Positions 52,690 to 64,000 are shown, counted from the first letter of the stretch. The stretch: DNA of 64,000 nucleotides from Cristatella mucedo (GCA_009760855.2 WPIO01000218.1:242690-306689), one strand, 5' to 3'. A program made the numbers and translations. Notes: a model not told the origin generated them from the letters alone.

Positions 52690-52761
52690 CCAGCCTGCTC
52701 CCGGACGATGTGTTGCCCTGCTCCCGTTGCTCCACCTTCTCAGGTAGCATGTTATTGCTTC
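52690..52761 (-). CDS. Upstream linker exon of the TRADD-N-like gene
   Basis: A 72-bp exon follows a textbook acceptor (GATCTCTTTGCTTGCAG) and ends CTGG|GTACGG. It encodes a Gln/Glu/Ser-rich linker ('SNNMLPEKVEQREQGNTSSG'). It ends with one base of a codon that is completed by AT at the start of the 52534 exon (giving Asp), so the reading frame joins exactly. The phase match is good evidence that both are real exons of one gene. Confidence 0.55.
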
Positions 52762-52844
52762 CTGCAAGCAAAGAGATCCAGATCAAAGATACAGGAACGA
52801 GTCGTTGCAGTCCGGCTAAACTCATATTCTGAAACTTCGAACCT

Positions 52845-54795
52845 TGCGAGTAAGCTCCGGTCTGGTATTGGAGCTTATCACTCCACAGAGAGAGCATTGC
52901 CCCGGGTGTATAATGACTTACTCAGGAGTGCAGACTTAGGTAGAGTATGTTTGCTTTTCCACTCAATCTTTCTGGAGGCTTTTGATAATATTGATTACTT
53001 CTTGTGCGCCTCTAATCTGGCCTGGGAATTGCCAGATCTGCATTGCAATGGTTCAAGTTCCATCTCATTAGCAGACTCCAGAGTACTGACATGAATAAAC
53101 AAACATCAGTGAGCCGTGATAACACTGAAGGTGAAGCAGTTACTTTTCACGACCTTGGTCCCGAAGTCGTGGGTTAAAATATTTTGTAGTGGCTGATCCT
53201 TATTGCCACTGCAAGCTGTGGTGATAGCCATATAGGCTCTTCTGTTGCTATACAAAAAAGACTGTTAAATCACCTAGCATTTCAGGAAAGTCTAATTTGG
53301 GGTACCTCGGGGTCTGTGCTTGGTTCAGTTCATTTCATGGTTTATACTTTCCTTATTACTGACGTGAGTGCCATGCACATTCTATGCTATGACTTCTATG
53401 CTGATGATACTCCGTTATAGCGTTCCCCTGATTCCTTACTGTCATCCACCACCTCGAATTCTCTCTACTCCTTTGTTGCACGTATCGCTGACATTCACAC
53501 ACGTATCGCAGTGAACCTACTTAAATCAAATCATTATAAAAACCAACTTACACGTTATGGACGAACCAAGCTTCATAAAGGAATTGAAAGACTGATGCTC
53601 AAGATAGGCTCTGTCAGCATAACTGCTGTTAAATCTGCAGGAAATCCAGATGTCCTGTTCTAAAGTGGCAGTTCATTATACTACCCTATCAGCTCCAAAG
53701 TGAAGTTTCCTACTTTCAGCTAGATAATATTTTTAGAATTAAGTGCTTGGTTAGACATTGATATCTCATCTTAATTTGGTCAATGCGTTTGTGCATGCCA
53801 TCTCGACTTATATAGCACACCACTTGCTGGTCTACCTGCGAGTGCTATCAGGATCTTATGATTGGGGGTGTAACTTTGCATCCAGGCTTATGTGTCATAG
53901 GCAACACTATTGAAACAGCACTGTCCTTCTCACCGACCTGGACTAGCCACCAGCTAAGGAGAGCTCGACTTCAAGGCTCTGTCCCTCACTATTAGGTCAC
54001 TTCATTCTTTGGTTTCAGCCTGCCTTTTAGATTTATTCCACTACTAGGCTAAGCATCGTACCACCAGCTTTTCCTAATCTACATTTTCACCTATACAAAC
54101 CTTAAATCGTCTAAAGACCATGCCTTTAGCTCCTATGCCCCCAAAGCTTGGAACTCACTCCCTATTTGCATGTAGACATCACCTGACTTGGGAAAAGTTA
54201 AAAGAAAGCTACAAACGCATTTATTTATTACAGCAGTTAGCAGGTCCGTGTGATTCGTCCTTTATTTATTGACACTGCACGCTGCCACAAACCCTTTGCG
54301 AGCTGACCACGTGCAAGCTTTAGCTTTGCAGTTCTTAGACTGTGGAACTAGCTTCCATAAATCTTATGCAACTACTACTACTCTCCTGCTGCCGACTACG
54401 GCTCATCCTTTCAGCAGTCCTGAGCTGCTACTTCCATGCCACTCACTACCTCAACTGCTATCCTGACTCTGCTATGCTTCCCACTTTCTCTTTGTTGTGT
54501 GAGATTAAGTTTGTTGGCTACCAATGCGTACTAAAAGCCGCTTGGGCGGTGAGTGCACAATACAAAACTCTCTTGCGTAACACCCACATGGTCTTTATGA
54601 CTTTGCGGAGTTACAGACGTAGATACATTACATTACAACCATGTTGTCATTGAGAATGCTACAACTAACCATTCGACCATGCTTCTGTGCAGCAAATGCG
54701 AAGTGCCTAGAAAGAGATTAATATTTCTAAGGGTGCTATGCCAACATGTTAAAAGTATTACTACGATTATTAATAATACTATTATTATTATTCAG
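52845..54795 (+). mobile_element. Old, long LINE (family A-like) with nested family B
   Basis: Blocks in order: 'YHSTERALPRVYNDLLRSAD' with 'EAFDNIDYF' (52880-53000), a YADDT-like box (about 53395-53415), a DIHTRIAVNLLKS-type segment, the thumb region, 'KAWNSLPI'-type sequence near 54140, and the tail (GCCTAGAAAGAGATTAATAT and ATT-rich) at 54690-54795. It is heavily degraded. A family B 3' end sits at about 54316-54638, just before the terminal tail. Confidence 0.75.
54316..54638 (+). mobile_element. Family B LINE 3' end nested in the old LINE
   Basis: CTTTAGCTTTGCAGTTCTTA, TCCTGAGCTGCTACTTCCAT and GGTCTTTATGACTTTGCGGA end with GATACATTACATTACAA, the (CATTA)n tail typical of the family. Confidence 0.85.
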
Positions 54796-57240
54796 CATTC
54801 CTCAGCAGGATATTCCCCTTGCAGGAAACATTGCCAAGACTAGTTCAGATGCAATACAACACTAGTATCACATTATCCGTTAAACTTAATTACAGTTCTA
54901 CGACTGTTAGACACCGGTCTAAAATTACATTTACTCTATAAGAGGCAAAAGAAAGCAAAATATTTTAAGCATGTTAACTATTGCCTGTGAACTTTCAATG
55001 CAAAACCGGCATTACATAAATGGCAGTAGCACCTGTGCCTGGAAGAAGCAGTTTTGCTGTATCTATTACTCATCAAAGTTTGGAATTGTATTATAAAAGC
55101 AGCCTTATCAGCCAATTCTCTAAATTACATAAATTGGTAGTTGGTGTATGCGAATCCTATTCCTCCCACCTAAGCCTTCCAGCAAGCTTCTGGCTGGATT
55201 GGATGACTGTTCTTGGCTAACTATTTAAGCTTTTGTCGAGCTATCACTACCTACTCAGATTAGAAACAACCTAACTCAGCTAAAAGGTTTACTTTTTTTA
55301 CATGCACCTATGCAAATAACCTAATCGATATAATTCTCCAGGCAGTAAATCCTAGTTCACAATGTTGTTAAAAAGACTTCTACTTAACTAAGACCTGCTC
55401 CTAAAAGTAACTAGTAATACAGACTACTAATAATTAAGATTATCCCCTTGGACTGACTTTTGGTGCAGGACAAAAACATGTCACTGACGTCAGACTCACA
55501 AGCTTAAAACTACCAACAATGGGTGCTAGGCATTCTTATCATATAGCAGTAGCGAATGAGTAACAATACAAATAATCTAGTGATTGACTTATTGTTCAAG
55601 ACTGTGGAAGATGCTGTCAGAGAATGAACTCTACTGGTGGACTATGTGCAGCGATTCTATTACTATCTTGTCTATGAAATGCTCTGTGCAAAGGCATTGT
55701 TCGGCTGGCTCGGTCTCGGTATTGGAGCTAGATAGCTGAACTCTTTTTTCGGCCATTCTCTGACAATCTGACAAATTTTGTCGAGTGGCTTAGGAATGTG
55801 ATTCGCTATGTGAACGTGTCTCTTTGGATGAAGATGGTTGCAGGACACCAGTGATATAAGGCATTAGGCATTGCTCAGCAGGGTATTTCCCCAGCAGGCA
55901 AACCCACCATAAAGGATTATAACTCTCTCAATTAATTCATCTTATGCTGCTAAGACTGGCTTAGAAGCAGTACAGAATTAGTATCTAGTGTGTCAATTCA
56001 TTATTTTAAAGTACTTCAACCATTATTAACCCCGAATCTAAGCAACTGCATGCAATTCTGTACTGCTTAATTGGCAGACGCTACCATGCAGCAGCATTTT
56101 TTGCTAATGTAGTCGAGTAATAGATATCGTCAAAATAGGTGAAAGGTCTGGCTCACATGCTGTTTAGCAGCTGCAGCCAGAGTGAACCAATTCAACAGTC
56201 TTAGCCTTGCTTCTGGCCATCGAAATATGTTGTACTTTCAAGTTGCCTTGCTTACATGCTTGCTTTGAGGAAAGCGACAGCAACACTGCCTAGATGTCTT
56301 TAAAATTTTAAGGTCTGGCTCACTTGCTGCTTTAGCTGCTGCAGCCACAGTGAACCAATTCAACTGGCCTACTTTTGTTTAGGCCAGTGAAACCTGCCTA
56401 ACTATCAAATTGCACAGCTGACCTCTCTGCTTTCAAGACAGCAAGAACTATACTGTCTGGATTGCCTTTACAATCAACACAGCCACGTCCGACCAAGTAT
56501 AGGGCTAAGCAGCACGACCGAGCTTTTAAGACTCGTGTCTTTGATGTTTACTGAATACTTGGATGTTTACTGAAATAAATAAATCAAAATGAGATAAGAG
56601 CTACCAAGCCACACAAGCCTTGGCTTGAAACCAACCCATTATAAAGCTCTGCACAACGGTGAGGCAAACAAGGCTTGGGTTACAAGAGCACGTGCGGCAC
56701 ATTGGTAAAAGATTAGTTGCTAGCATACTTGTATCGCGAATGACATACTCTGACCGAATGCAGGACGAGCGCAGAGGCTTAACACTAGCTATAGTGGCAG
56801 TAACTCTCTCCCAATGGAAGGAAAAGTAATCATTCGGCTGGCAGACCATGAGAGAGAGCTAACTTTACAATTCCCACAGACATACTGATTCGATCAGACA
56901 AGCTGTATCGAGAGGCCAACAAGATATACACTTTCACAATAATTGAAAAGGCTAGACAGCAGAACTCGGATTGTGATTTGCTAAGTGCAAGCGTTTCCTT
57001 TAGTGATATTTAGCTACTGAACAACCACCTGAAAGAGACTGAGCAGGGAAATTCCCTCCTTTAAAGCCGCATGCACTGCTACTAGCAGGTCAGAAGCAGT
57101 ATGACTTGAAAGGGTGTCCAGCTATTTATGTAGTCTTTATATCGTTTAGTAATATGAACCAAATCTAAAATGACACATATAAGTTATCAAGCACATGCAG
57201 AAACAAACGTTGAGCACTTTCTGTCAATCCACCAGTGAAC
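54796..57240. repeat. Dispersed repeat H copies and unassigned sequence
   Basis: H blocks appear at about 54805-54870, 55870-56200, 56290-56380 and 56600-57240 (for example GGTATTTCCCCAGCAGGCAA, AATCATTCGGCTGGCAGACC and GGGAAATTCCCTCCTTTAAA). Material between them shows no gene. The copies are diverged and partly rearranged. Confidence 0.5.
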
Positions 57241-57248
57241 TCAATCGG

Positions 57249-58075
57249 ACTAATCTAGGTGTCGTGTTCGACAGCTGCCTTTATTTCAAAAGCTTCATTC
57301 AGAAGACTGCCTCTACAGCTAGCCATCACATCCGATCCATATCCAAGATTAGAAGCTGTCTCCGGCAGTGGCTTGTAAAAAAATTAACTAGCTCTTTAGT
57401 TCTGTCTCGGCTTGATTATTGTAATTCCCTTTTCGCTGGGCTACCAAAGAAAGCTATTATGCCACTACAGCAGACTATGAATATGGCTGCAAGGCTGGTC
57501 TTCAAGTCCCAGCGGTTTGAGCACGTGTCTCCTTTGCTGAAAGAGCTAGAATGGTTGCCGGTTGAGCAAAGGATACAGAGCAAAGTTCTTACGCTGACCC
57601 ACAAGGCCCGCCACGGCTTGGCTCCTTCATGCCTAGCTGAACTGCTGCATCAGTTTCAGCTTGTTCGCGCCCTCAGGTCCTGTGTGGACAATAAATTAGC
57701 TGTCCCATTCCTCCGCTTAAAGACAGTTGGCGACGGCAGCTTTAGCTCTGCAGGTCCTAGACTATGGAACTCGCTTCCACAATTCTTATGCAACGATATC
57801 TACTCTACAACTGCCGACTATGGCACATCTTTTTCAGCGGTCCTGAGCTGCTACTTCTATGCTACTCACTACCTCAACTGCTCTCCTAACTCTGCTATGC
57901 TTCCCACTTTCTCTTTGTTGCGTGAGACGAAGTCTATTGGCTACCGAATGCGTACCGAAAGCCGCTTAGGCTGTGAGTGTGCTATACAAAACTCTCCTGC
58001 GTCACACCCACATGGTCTTTATGACTTTGTGGAGTTACTGATGGAGATACATTACATTACATTACATTACAAATG
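57249..58075 (+). mobile_element. Family B LINE, best-preserved copy
   Basis: An uninterrupted frame covers the RT thumb and C-terminus: 'NLGVVFDSCLYFKSFIQKTA', 'LVLSRLDYCNSLFAGLPKKA', 'EWLPVEQRIQSKVLTLTHKA', 'GPRLWNSLPQFLCND', ending in the (ACATT)n tail at 58048-58073. The first codons of the 293-codon ORF (57195-57248) belong to flanking repeat H. The 5' truncation is at about 57249. The open frame and clean tail make this one of the youngest LINE insertions here. Confidence 0.9.
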
Positions 58076-58796
58076 AGTACCAGCATTTACGGCAGTAGAG
58101 CTTTTGTCTGAGAAGTCATCGATATCTTCAAAGTGGCTCTAGTTAAATGTAGAGATCACGTATTGCTTTAGTAGCTGCAGCTATATAGAATATAACTATA
58201 TAATATAAAGAAAAATTCAAATAGCCTAGCTTACACATTTTTGTCTAAGAAAGCACGGATTACACAGCCTGGATGAACTTAAGATTGTGCAGCCATTTAG
58301 CCAGAACTATATACAGACTGTGCAACACGGCCAAGCTGAAACTTCTGCAAATCCCAAAGCTTGGCATTTTATTCTATAATGACCTTGGTAAGCTGATTCT
58401 TTAAATAACCGATGGCTGTCACTTAAAAGAATCCCTGCTTATCAAGCATACTTTCCAGCAAGCCACTGGCTGGATTAGACGACTTCCCTCAGCTAATAAG
58501 TTATCCTGTAGTCTGGCCGTCATATAGTTGGATTTAGAACCCCCTAATTTAGTTCGAAGGTTCTACAGTCAAAAGAATATTCCACAAAAACCACATTCAA
58601 TTCTCCAAACATTATAATAACTGTTTAACGACTGGGTTAAAATGACTTGTGTTGCAATGAAACCGGCTGGTACATGGTCCTAATCAAGAATAGCTACATG
58701 CACAAATTTATCGCCAGAACATACACTGACTGAATGCGGGTCATTTGCCTCAGAGCCGTACAATTGGCAATGGCCGCAGTAACTTTACCCCCGATA
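58076..58796. repeat. Dispersed repeat H fragment
   Basis: H blocks (ACGGCAGTAGAGCTTTTGTC, GGTCCTAATCAAGAATAGC, CATACACTGACTGAATGCGG) surround unassigned AT-rich sequence. It continues after the family B LINE at 58797-59224. Confidence 0.5.
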
Positions 58797-59224
58797 TATC
58801 TCTGTAACTCCACAAAGTCATAAAGAAGACTATGTGGGTGTTATGCAGGAGAGTTTTGTATAGCGCACTCACAGCCTAAGCAGCTTTCGTTACGCATTTG
58901 GTAGCCAACAGACTTCGTCTCACGAAACAAAGAGAAAGTGGGAAGCATAGCAGAGTCAGGAGAGCAGTTGAAGTAATGAGTAGCATGAAGTAGCAGCTCA
59001 TGATCGCTGAAAAGGATGAGCCATTGTCGGCAGCAGGAGACTAGTTGTTTCGTAAGCATCGTGGAAGCAAGTTCCACAGTATTGAACCTGCAGAGCTAAA
59101 GCTTCTGCAGCCAACGCTCTTTAAGCAGAGGAACAGAACCGCTAATTTATTGTCCATTCAGGACCTGAGGGTGCAAAGAGGCTGAAACTGGTGCAGCAGT
59201 TCAGCTAGGTAAGGAGCCAAGCAG
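58797..59224 (-). mobile_element. Family B LINE 3' end
   Basis: CTCTGTAACTCCACAAAGTC, CACTCACAGCCTAAGCAGC and TGGTGCAGCAGTTCAGCTAG are complements of the family B terminus and ORF. It splits repeat H. Moderately diverged. Confidence 0.85.
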
Positions 59225-59362
59225 TGACAATCCCGTCATCGTTGCCACACTAGCTGCAAAGTAAGTGTTCGGCTGGCAGGGCGCTAGAGTGAGCGAATGT
59301 GTGAGTTGGTTCATCCATACTGTGAAAATTCGAAAAGCTGAGTCGAGCAGCTCCGAGGATAG

Positions 59363-59527
59363 GCTACATGGCCGCCCGAGGCGCCACTCACCAGCCGCTG
59401 GGTCAGACCGCCGCCTGGCTGGCTGCGAGTCGGCAGCATCGAAGCGCAGCGAATCAGTCTGTGGTACTCGGCAGACGGACCACTCGTGCTGAAGGACGTC
59501 AGCTTCAGCATCGGTGGCAGCGAGAAG
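59363..59527 (+). CDS. ABCC (MRP)-type transporter exon
   Basis: A 165-bp (55-codon) phase-0 exon lies between acceptor-like GAGGATAG and donor GAGAAG|GTGAGC. It reads 'EAPLTSRWVRPPPGWLRVGS' then 'IEAQRISLWYSADGPLVLKD' and VSFSIGGSEK. This is the start of nucleotide-binding domain 2 of ABCC transporters: a linker P-P-x-x-W, then G-x-I, L-x-Y-S-x-x-x-P-L-V-L-K-x-V-S-F-x-I and G-x-E-K, right before the Walker A motif (expected on the next exon). No Walker A exon was found downstream in the window. The family call is strong; whether the exon belongs to a functional gene or is a captured fragment is open, because it is bracketed by direct repeats. Confidence 0.7.
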
Positions 59528-59562
59528 GTGAGCACTTTCGCTGCTGCCGCACGCACGCGAGC

Positions 59563-59575
59563 ACACACACACACA

Positions 59576-59619
<44 letters not shown>

Positions 59620-59626
59620 TACACAG
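59563..59626. repeat. (AC)n microsatellite
   Basis: About 30 AC units with a few CACGCAC and CAGACAC interruptions follow the ABCC exon donor site. Confidence 0.95.
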
Positions 59627-59874
59627 GAAGTTCTCGAACTCACTTGACCGGTTGCCGGGAGACGATGCTTCTTCGGCTCCCGGGCCACTACTCCACGGAG
59701 CGGAGGGCAGTGCGGCTAGGCAGCCTTTGCAAATCATTATCATGCAGCTCCAAGGATACCCATCCTAAAAGGCCGTCATCGTTGCCACACTAGCTGCAAA
59801 GTAAGTGTTCGGCTGGCAAGGTGCTTGAGTGAGCGAATGTGTGAGTTGGTTCATCCATACTGTGAAAATCTGAA

Positions 59875-60324
59875 AAGTGAAAAGTTTAAGCCGACTACAC
59901 CTAATCGATCTAAAGATTGACTGCAGCAAACGGCCGAACCTAGCAGCCGATACAGTGCTGTAGTCGAGGGTCGGCCTGTCGGCTGCCGCTTGCTCAATCC
60001 AAGGTCCATCGGCTATTCACAGCGTTCTCGTTTCAGCAATCTAAGCCGCTATTAGCCATTTCATTGTGAACATAGTAGCGTTTCAATCCTTAATAAATCT
60101 CATAGTATGTGACCGAAACATGTGAGCTGCAGTGAAGTCAAACTGATATCAGATCAAAATAAAATTGCCCAAATCCATAATAAAGGAGGAGTTGGTAGGT
60201 ATTGGCCGTACATTACTGCCTCCACTGGCAAGTTGACTTTGAGAGACAATAAAAAAGATTTTTAGGATGGCTTGGAGGGTCTTCTAAAGGTTTGAAATTG
60301 AAAAAAGCCAAGTGTGACAATGGG
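59875..60324. other. No supported feature
   Basis: Unique sequence without recognised coding or repeat content. Confidence 0.4.
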
Positions 60325-61974
60325 GACACTTTGATCGCCTAAAAAGGCACACTGCGATCCCGGTAGGCTAAACAAAAACAAGTTTACAATTCATAGAATG
60401 GATAGCATATGCATCTCCATCTGTAAGTCCACGAAGAAACAAAAGCTATGCACCTGTTACACTGGACGGTTTTCTTTAGAGTTCTCAATGCCTAATCGGC
60501 TTTCAGTAATAAATCAGGTAGCCAAATTACTTCATTTGAGGAAACAAAAAGAAAGCATTAGAGGTGTTTGTAAGGCCGTCATCGAGTGCTCGGATTTCTA
60601 AACAATTTAAGTAAGCTAGTGGGGTTAGTTTTTCGATCGTCAGAAGTACGATGGCCAATAAAAATAATAATACACCGGATTTAGCATCCTCGGAGTGCTC
60701 GTTCTCTATTTCTAGGCACTTTACATTTGCATCAGCTTTTAGCCCTCTCGGCAAGATCATGTCACACGATTTGATTGCCTGCATTCAAGTGAAACAGCTA
60801 GGGCCAAGAGACGTTCGGCAGGTCCGCTGTGAAACTACTGAAGCACAAGTTACCAGTAGCCTCTCAAATGCCGTGCTAAGTATGGTGCCGTTGTGCCATC
60901 ACGGCTGACCGAAGCAAAGCCTCCTACTTCCAGCTGCATATTATTCAAGAATTCCGACTTGCTTAGAGAAGGATACTACATCTAAATAGGTCCGTGCATT
61001 TGCGACATGCCATCTCTCCTTTTAGAGCACACTGTTTACTGGTCTAGCGGCCCTTGCAATCAGGCCCTTCATTTTGAAGAACTTCTACCTCTATTAGGAG
61101 GGGAATATGAGCAACTGCATGCAATTGTGCCTGCAGCAGGGTATTTTCCCCAGATGGGCAAGCATACCGTAATGAAAGTAGGGAAATTCCCCCAATTAAT
61201 GCAAGCCTACACTGCTAAGACTGGCTCAGAACCAGCACAAATTGAGAATCTAGTGTGTCTACTTTTTATCGAAGTATTTATATCCCTACTAGGTCCGGAA
61301 TCTAAATGGTATGCCCATACAATTTTTTAAATGTAGCCATTACCACTGAAGTCAAACAGGGTGTAGTAGGCATATGGTATTATGGCAGCAGCCCTTTTTG
61401 TTGGCTGAGTAGTAGATATCGACTGGCTAGTTTATATCAGTAGTAGATACAAATTGGCTTGGGTCAAAGGTCTGGCCCACAAACAAAAAGAGCACTTTGC
61501 TGCAGCTCTGCTGTCATTGATGGCGGCTGCACTAACTGAGTTAAACCTGACAGCCTTCCACCGACTAGATTACATTAGCACTGACCTTTGCAAACCGAAA
61601 GGGACGCAGGGAGAGGATTGAGTCGCTTGGCCAGCACACAGAAACAGTTGATGGTAGCCTACTGCATAACTCCAGGTAGCTAGTAAAATGAAAGAGCTGC
61701 TTCACTGATATGCACCGGGGTTTCAAACATATTTTCAGTAACTTTGGGAATGACACGTAGACTTGGACTTTTGCTGTGCTTGTGGGCTAAGGACATTAGT
61801 GCAAGTGGCACGAAAGTGAGATTGCTACTTTAGGTAGCTAATCTACCAGTTCTCTGGCTCGGCTTGTGGCGTCGAGTCTCTGCTTACGGGAATGTAGTCA
61901 CATTGTGTACTGCAGCACACTTACCTAAGTTAGACCCAGTATATTTTTAGTCGTACTTAAAAATAATAACAATA

Positions 61975-62187
61975 ATAATAATGAAATTGATAAAGCACCT
62001 CAGAGAACTTATTCTCTTTCTAGGCGCTTTACATTTGCTGGAAAGGGAAATGCAATCGAATGGTAAGTAAAATCATGCTTGAAAAAAACAAACAAAATGA
62101 ATAATATGGTTAGGGGTGACATGAACAGTGTCAGCATCCAAATGTGGTTAGTGGCAGCATGCACACTGTCAGCACGCATAAGCACAT
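61975..62187 (-). mobile_element. Family A LINE 3' end (duplicated copy)
   Basis: Same fragment as at 36508-36720, present because of the segmental duplication. Confidence 0.8.
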
Positions 62188-62684
62188 GAACTGAACTGAT
62201 CTGAACTGCACAAGCACAAACCTGGAAAGAAACCACGTATCCAAATGAATGCTGATTTCAGTGACTTGTAGATGAAAGGTCTCCGAAGACTGGTTATTAC
62301 TATTATGAGAGCCAGTAACATCTTAAGACCGATCCATGAGGTTATGTTCCAAATATAGGTCATCATCGTCCAGGTGATAGAAGCTGGCACACTGCTGCGA
62401 ACAGCCGGCGTGGTCTCACTGGCGATAGAAGCCGGCTTCCTGCTGCTGAATAATGAATATTGGTTCCTGATGGATGCCAGCACCCTGCTGCCAAATGTCT
62501 GTGCCGAGCTGATGAGTGCGGCCACTTTGCCTACAACCATAGTAATTATCCTGTAGACTTGAGATACCAGGAGTGAACCCGAGGGCGATTGATATATCAA
62601 AAACTACACATGCACTTGACTGTTGCAAAAACACTGCAGCAGCTTATGCCCTAATGTCAGGGGACCCTAAACGGGTGAGCATCC

Positions 62685-63521
62685 GGTTCTTTTCACGGTC
62701 TATACTCTCCCTCTTGCTGATGTGATTGCCAAGCAAAATCTTGGCTTTCACTTCTATGCGGATGACACTCAGTTGTACCTTTGCTTTGATCCCTCCCAGC
62801 CTTCAAGCACCTCAAATTCTCTAAACTCACTTGCTGCATGCATTGATGACATCCGCACATGGATGGCAGCAAAGCCAACTTTCTAAAACTAAACGATGAT
62901 AAAACTAACTTACTAGTTATGGGCAAACCTAGTATGATTCAGAGATTGGAAAGGCTGACTTTCAAAATTGGCTCTGCCAGCATATCTCCTGTCGAATCAG
63001 CTCGAAATCTAGGTGTCATATTCCAAAGCGACCTCTCGTTAGACGACCATATCGGCTCCACCGTCAAATCTGCCTATTTTCTGCTTCATAACCTTGCTAA
63101 AATTCGGGCTTGTTTAGATAAGGATACCACGTCCAAGTTGGTCCATGCATTCGTGACATCCCGTCTCGACTTCTGCAACTCACTGCTGCGCCGACCTGCA
63201 CTGGCTACCAGTCAAGCGACGGATTGACTTCAAGGTTTTGTCACTTACTTTTAGGTCCCTTCATTCTATGGCTCCTGACTCTCTCTCTGATATACTCCCC
63301 CGTCAGGCCAAAGCATCGTACCACCTGCTTTTTGGAATCCACAGCCAACAAATACCTCGCACAAACCTTGAATCCTTTGGAGACCGTGCATTTAGTTCGT
63401 ATGCTCCCAAAGCCTGGAACTCCCTCCCGATCTGCGTCAGAACATCCCCTGACCTGACCACATTTAAAAGGAACTTAAAAATACAATTATTTAAGACAAC
63501 ATTTAGTGGGTCCCTGTGATT
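62685..63521 (+). mobile_element. Family A LINE 3' half (duplicated copy, truncated tail)
   Basis: It carries 'IGSASISPVESARNLGVIFQ' and 'SDLSLDDHIGSTVKSAYFLL' in an open frame (62859-63227), a 110-bp deletion at 63188, and the 'KAWNSLPICVRTSPDLTTF' end. The 3' hairpin and ATT tail are absent because the duplicated segment ends here. Confidence 0.85.
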
Positions 63522-64000
63522 TAGGTCATTTTGCACCAGATTGCTGTAGGTTTGCTGTATTGGCCCTGGCCATTGCAGTTGATTGCAGTGCATTTTCAGT
63601 GGAATAGAGTGAATTGTGGTGTTTTCCCGGGTCATGTCGGTCGATTGCCGCACATTGCCAGAGTGTGCGGACGCACAATATTTTTTTATTTTAATTGGTT
63701 CAGCGAAAACAACACGATGCACTTCAGTATGCAATAAAAACTGGAGCTCCGCGAAATGAGCGACAAGAGTCGTTTGGTGCGAGGTGCGAGGTGTGCGAGG
63801 ATTAGAGTGGATCGAGGTATACAGGCCCGGGCTACAGCAGTCGACTGCAGTGCATTGCACGAGGACGTCGTCACAAATTCATGTGAAATTGTATGAGTGC
63901 AATTTTCCCAGAGTTTACCTTCGTATACAATCAACAAATTAGGTTTTAGAACGCGATTTGTTTAGTTTCGCAGCGGATTGCGGTATTGGCTCGGCCACTG
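63522..64000. other. No supported feature
   Basis: Unique sequence with short quasi-repeats of GATTGCAGTGCATT/GACTGCAGTGCATTG near 63580 and 63845. ORFs present are short and lack coding signs. Confidence 0.4.

Larger units (their letters stand above)
59232..59874. repeat. About 105-bp direct repeats flanking a gene fragment
   Basis: CCGTCATCGTTGCCACACTA and the following sequence to CATACTGTGAAAATTCGAAA (59232-59340) recur at 59776-59874 with few differences. The repeated block belongs to the repeat H family. The 435-bp interval between them holds the ABC-transporter exon and an (AC)n run. Confidence 0.8.
60325..63521. repeat. Segmental duplication, copy 2
   Basis: This is the partner of 34868-38155, in the same orientation at an offset of about 25.46 kb. 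It shows scattered substitutions, 1-2 base indels and a deletion of about 110 bp at 63188 within the family A LINE. It ends inside the family A 3' region at GTCCCTGTGATT, after which unrelated sequence begins. Confidence 0.9.

Noticed and set aside
59311..59793. ORFs covering the (AC)n run on both strands
   Set aside because: Dinucleotide-repeat artefacts overlapping the ABCC exon, which has better frame, splice-site and family support.

Overview
This window reads as nuclear DNA from an invertebrate metazoan; the species cannot be named from sequence alone. Coding sequence is sparse, short spliced exon candidates sit in long non-coding stretches, and most of the window is transposable-element debris: non-LTR retrotransposons, Ty3-type LTR elements, a Polinton (Maverick) relic, tRNA-derived SINEs, a MITE and microsatellites. 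There is no operon structure and no bacterial gene organisation.

Layout. Bases 1-7380 are AT-rich and hold a decayed Polinton-like element (left end outside the window): a retroviral-type integrase with the typical Polinton C-terminal tail, a jelly-roll/penton-like gene followed by two tandem related genes, a gene with phage-tail-fibre-like repeats, a Cys-rich ORF and two opposite-strand small genes. Bases 7380-10100 are GC-rich with degenerate 'TTTAGCTTCGC..CCGCC' tandem sequence, two tRNA-like sequences and a 199-bp terminal-inverted-repeat element. Bases 12700-20922 are a nearly full-length Ty3/Gypsy element (LTRs 1147 and 1017 bp, target duplication GAGT, PBS, PPT, gag, pol), inserted exactly inside an older non-LTR reverse transcriptase.

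From about 20.9 kb to the end, two dominant non-LTR families recur. Family A has an (ATT)n tail preceded by a conserved hairpin; family B has a (CATTA)n tail. A third, R2/NeSL-like LINE (43.7-47.5 kb and possibly beyond) is split by nested insertions, including three solo LTRs with perfect 4-bp target duplications. A segmental duplication of about 3.2 kb links 34.87-38.15 kb with 60.33-63.52 kb. A 1.8-kb GC-rich hexamer/dodecamer minisatellite followed by (TG)n occupies 31.2-33.2 kb.

Host genes appear only as exons with credible splice sites. On the minus strand are a CARD-like exon (28039-28173), a short acidic exon (31019-31093) and two phase-compatible exons of a TRADD-N-like, immune-type protein (52082-52534 and 52690-52761). 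On the plus strand are an unidentified exon (50318-50486) and an ABCC-type transporter exon (59363-59527) lying between direct repeats. The minus-strand exons could belong to one large innate-immune gene with TE-filled introns, but that linkage is inference. Several apparent frameshifts in the Ty3 element lie at G/C runs, and its two LTRs differ mainly by homopolymer length, so some of the 'decay' may be sequencing error.
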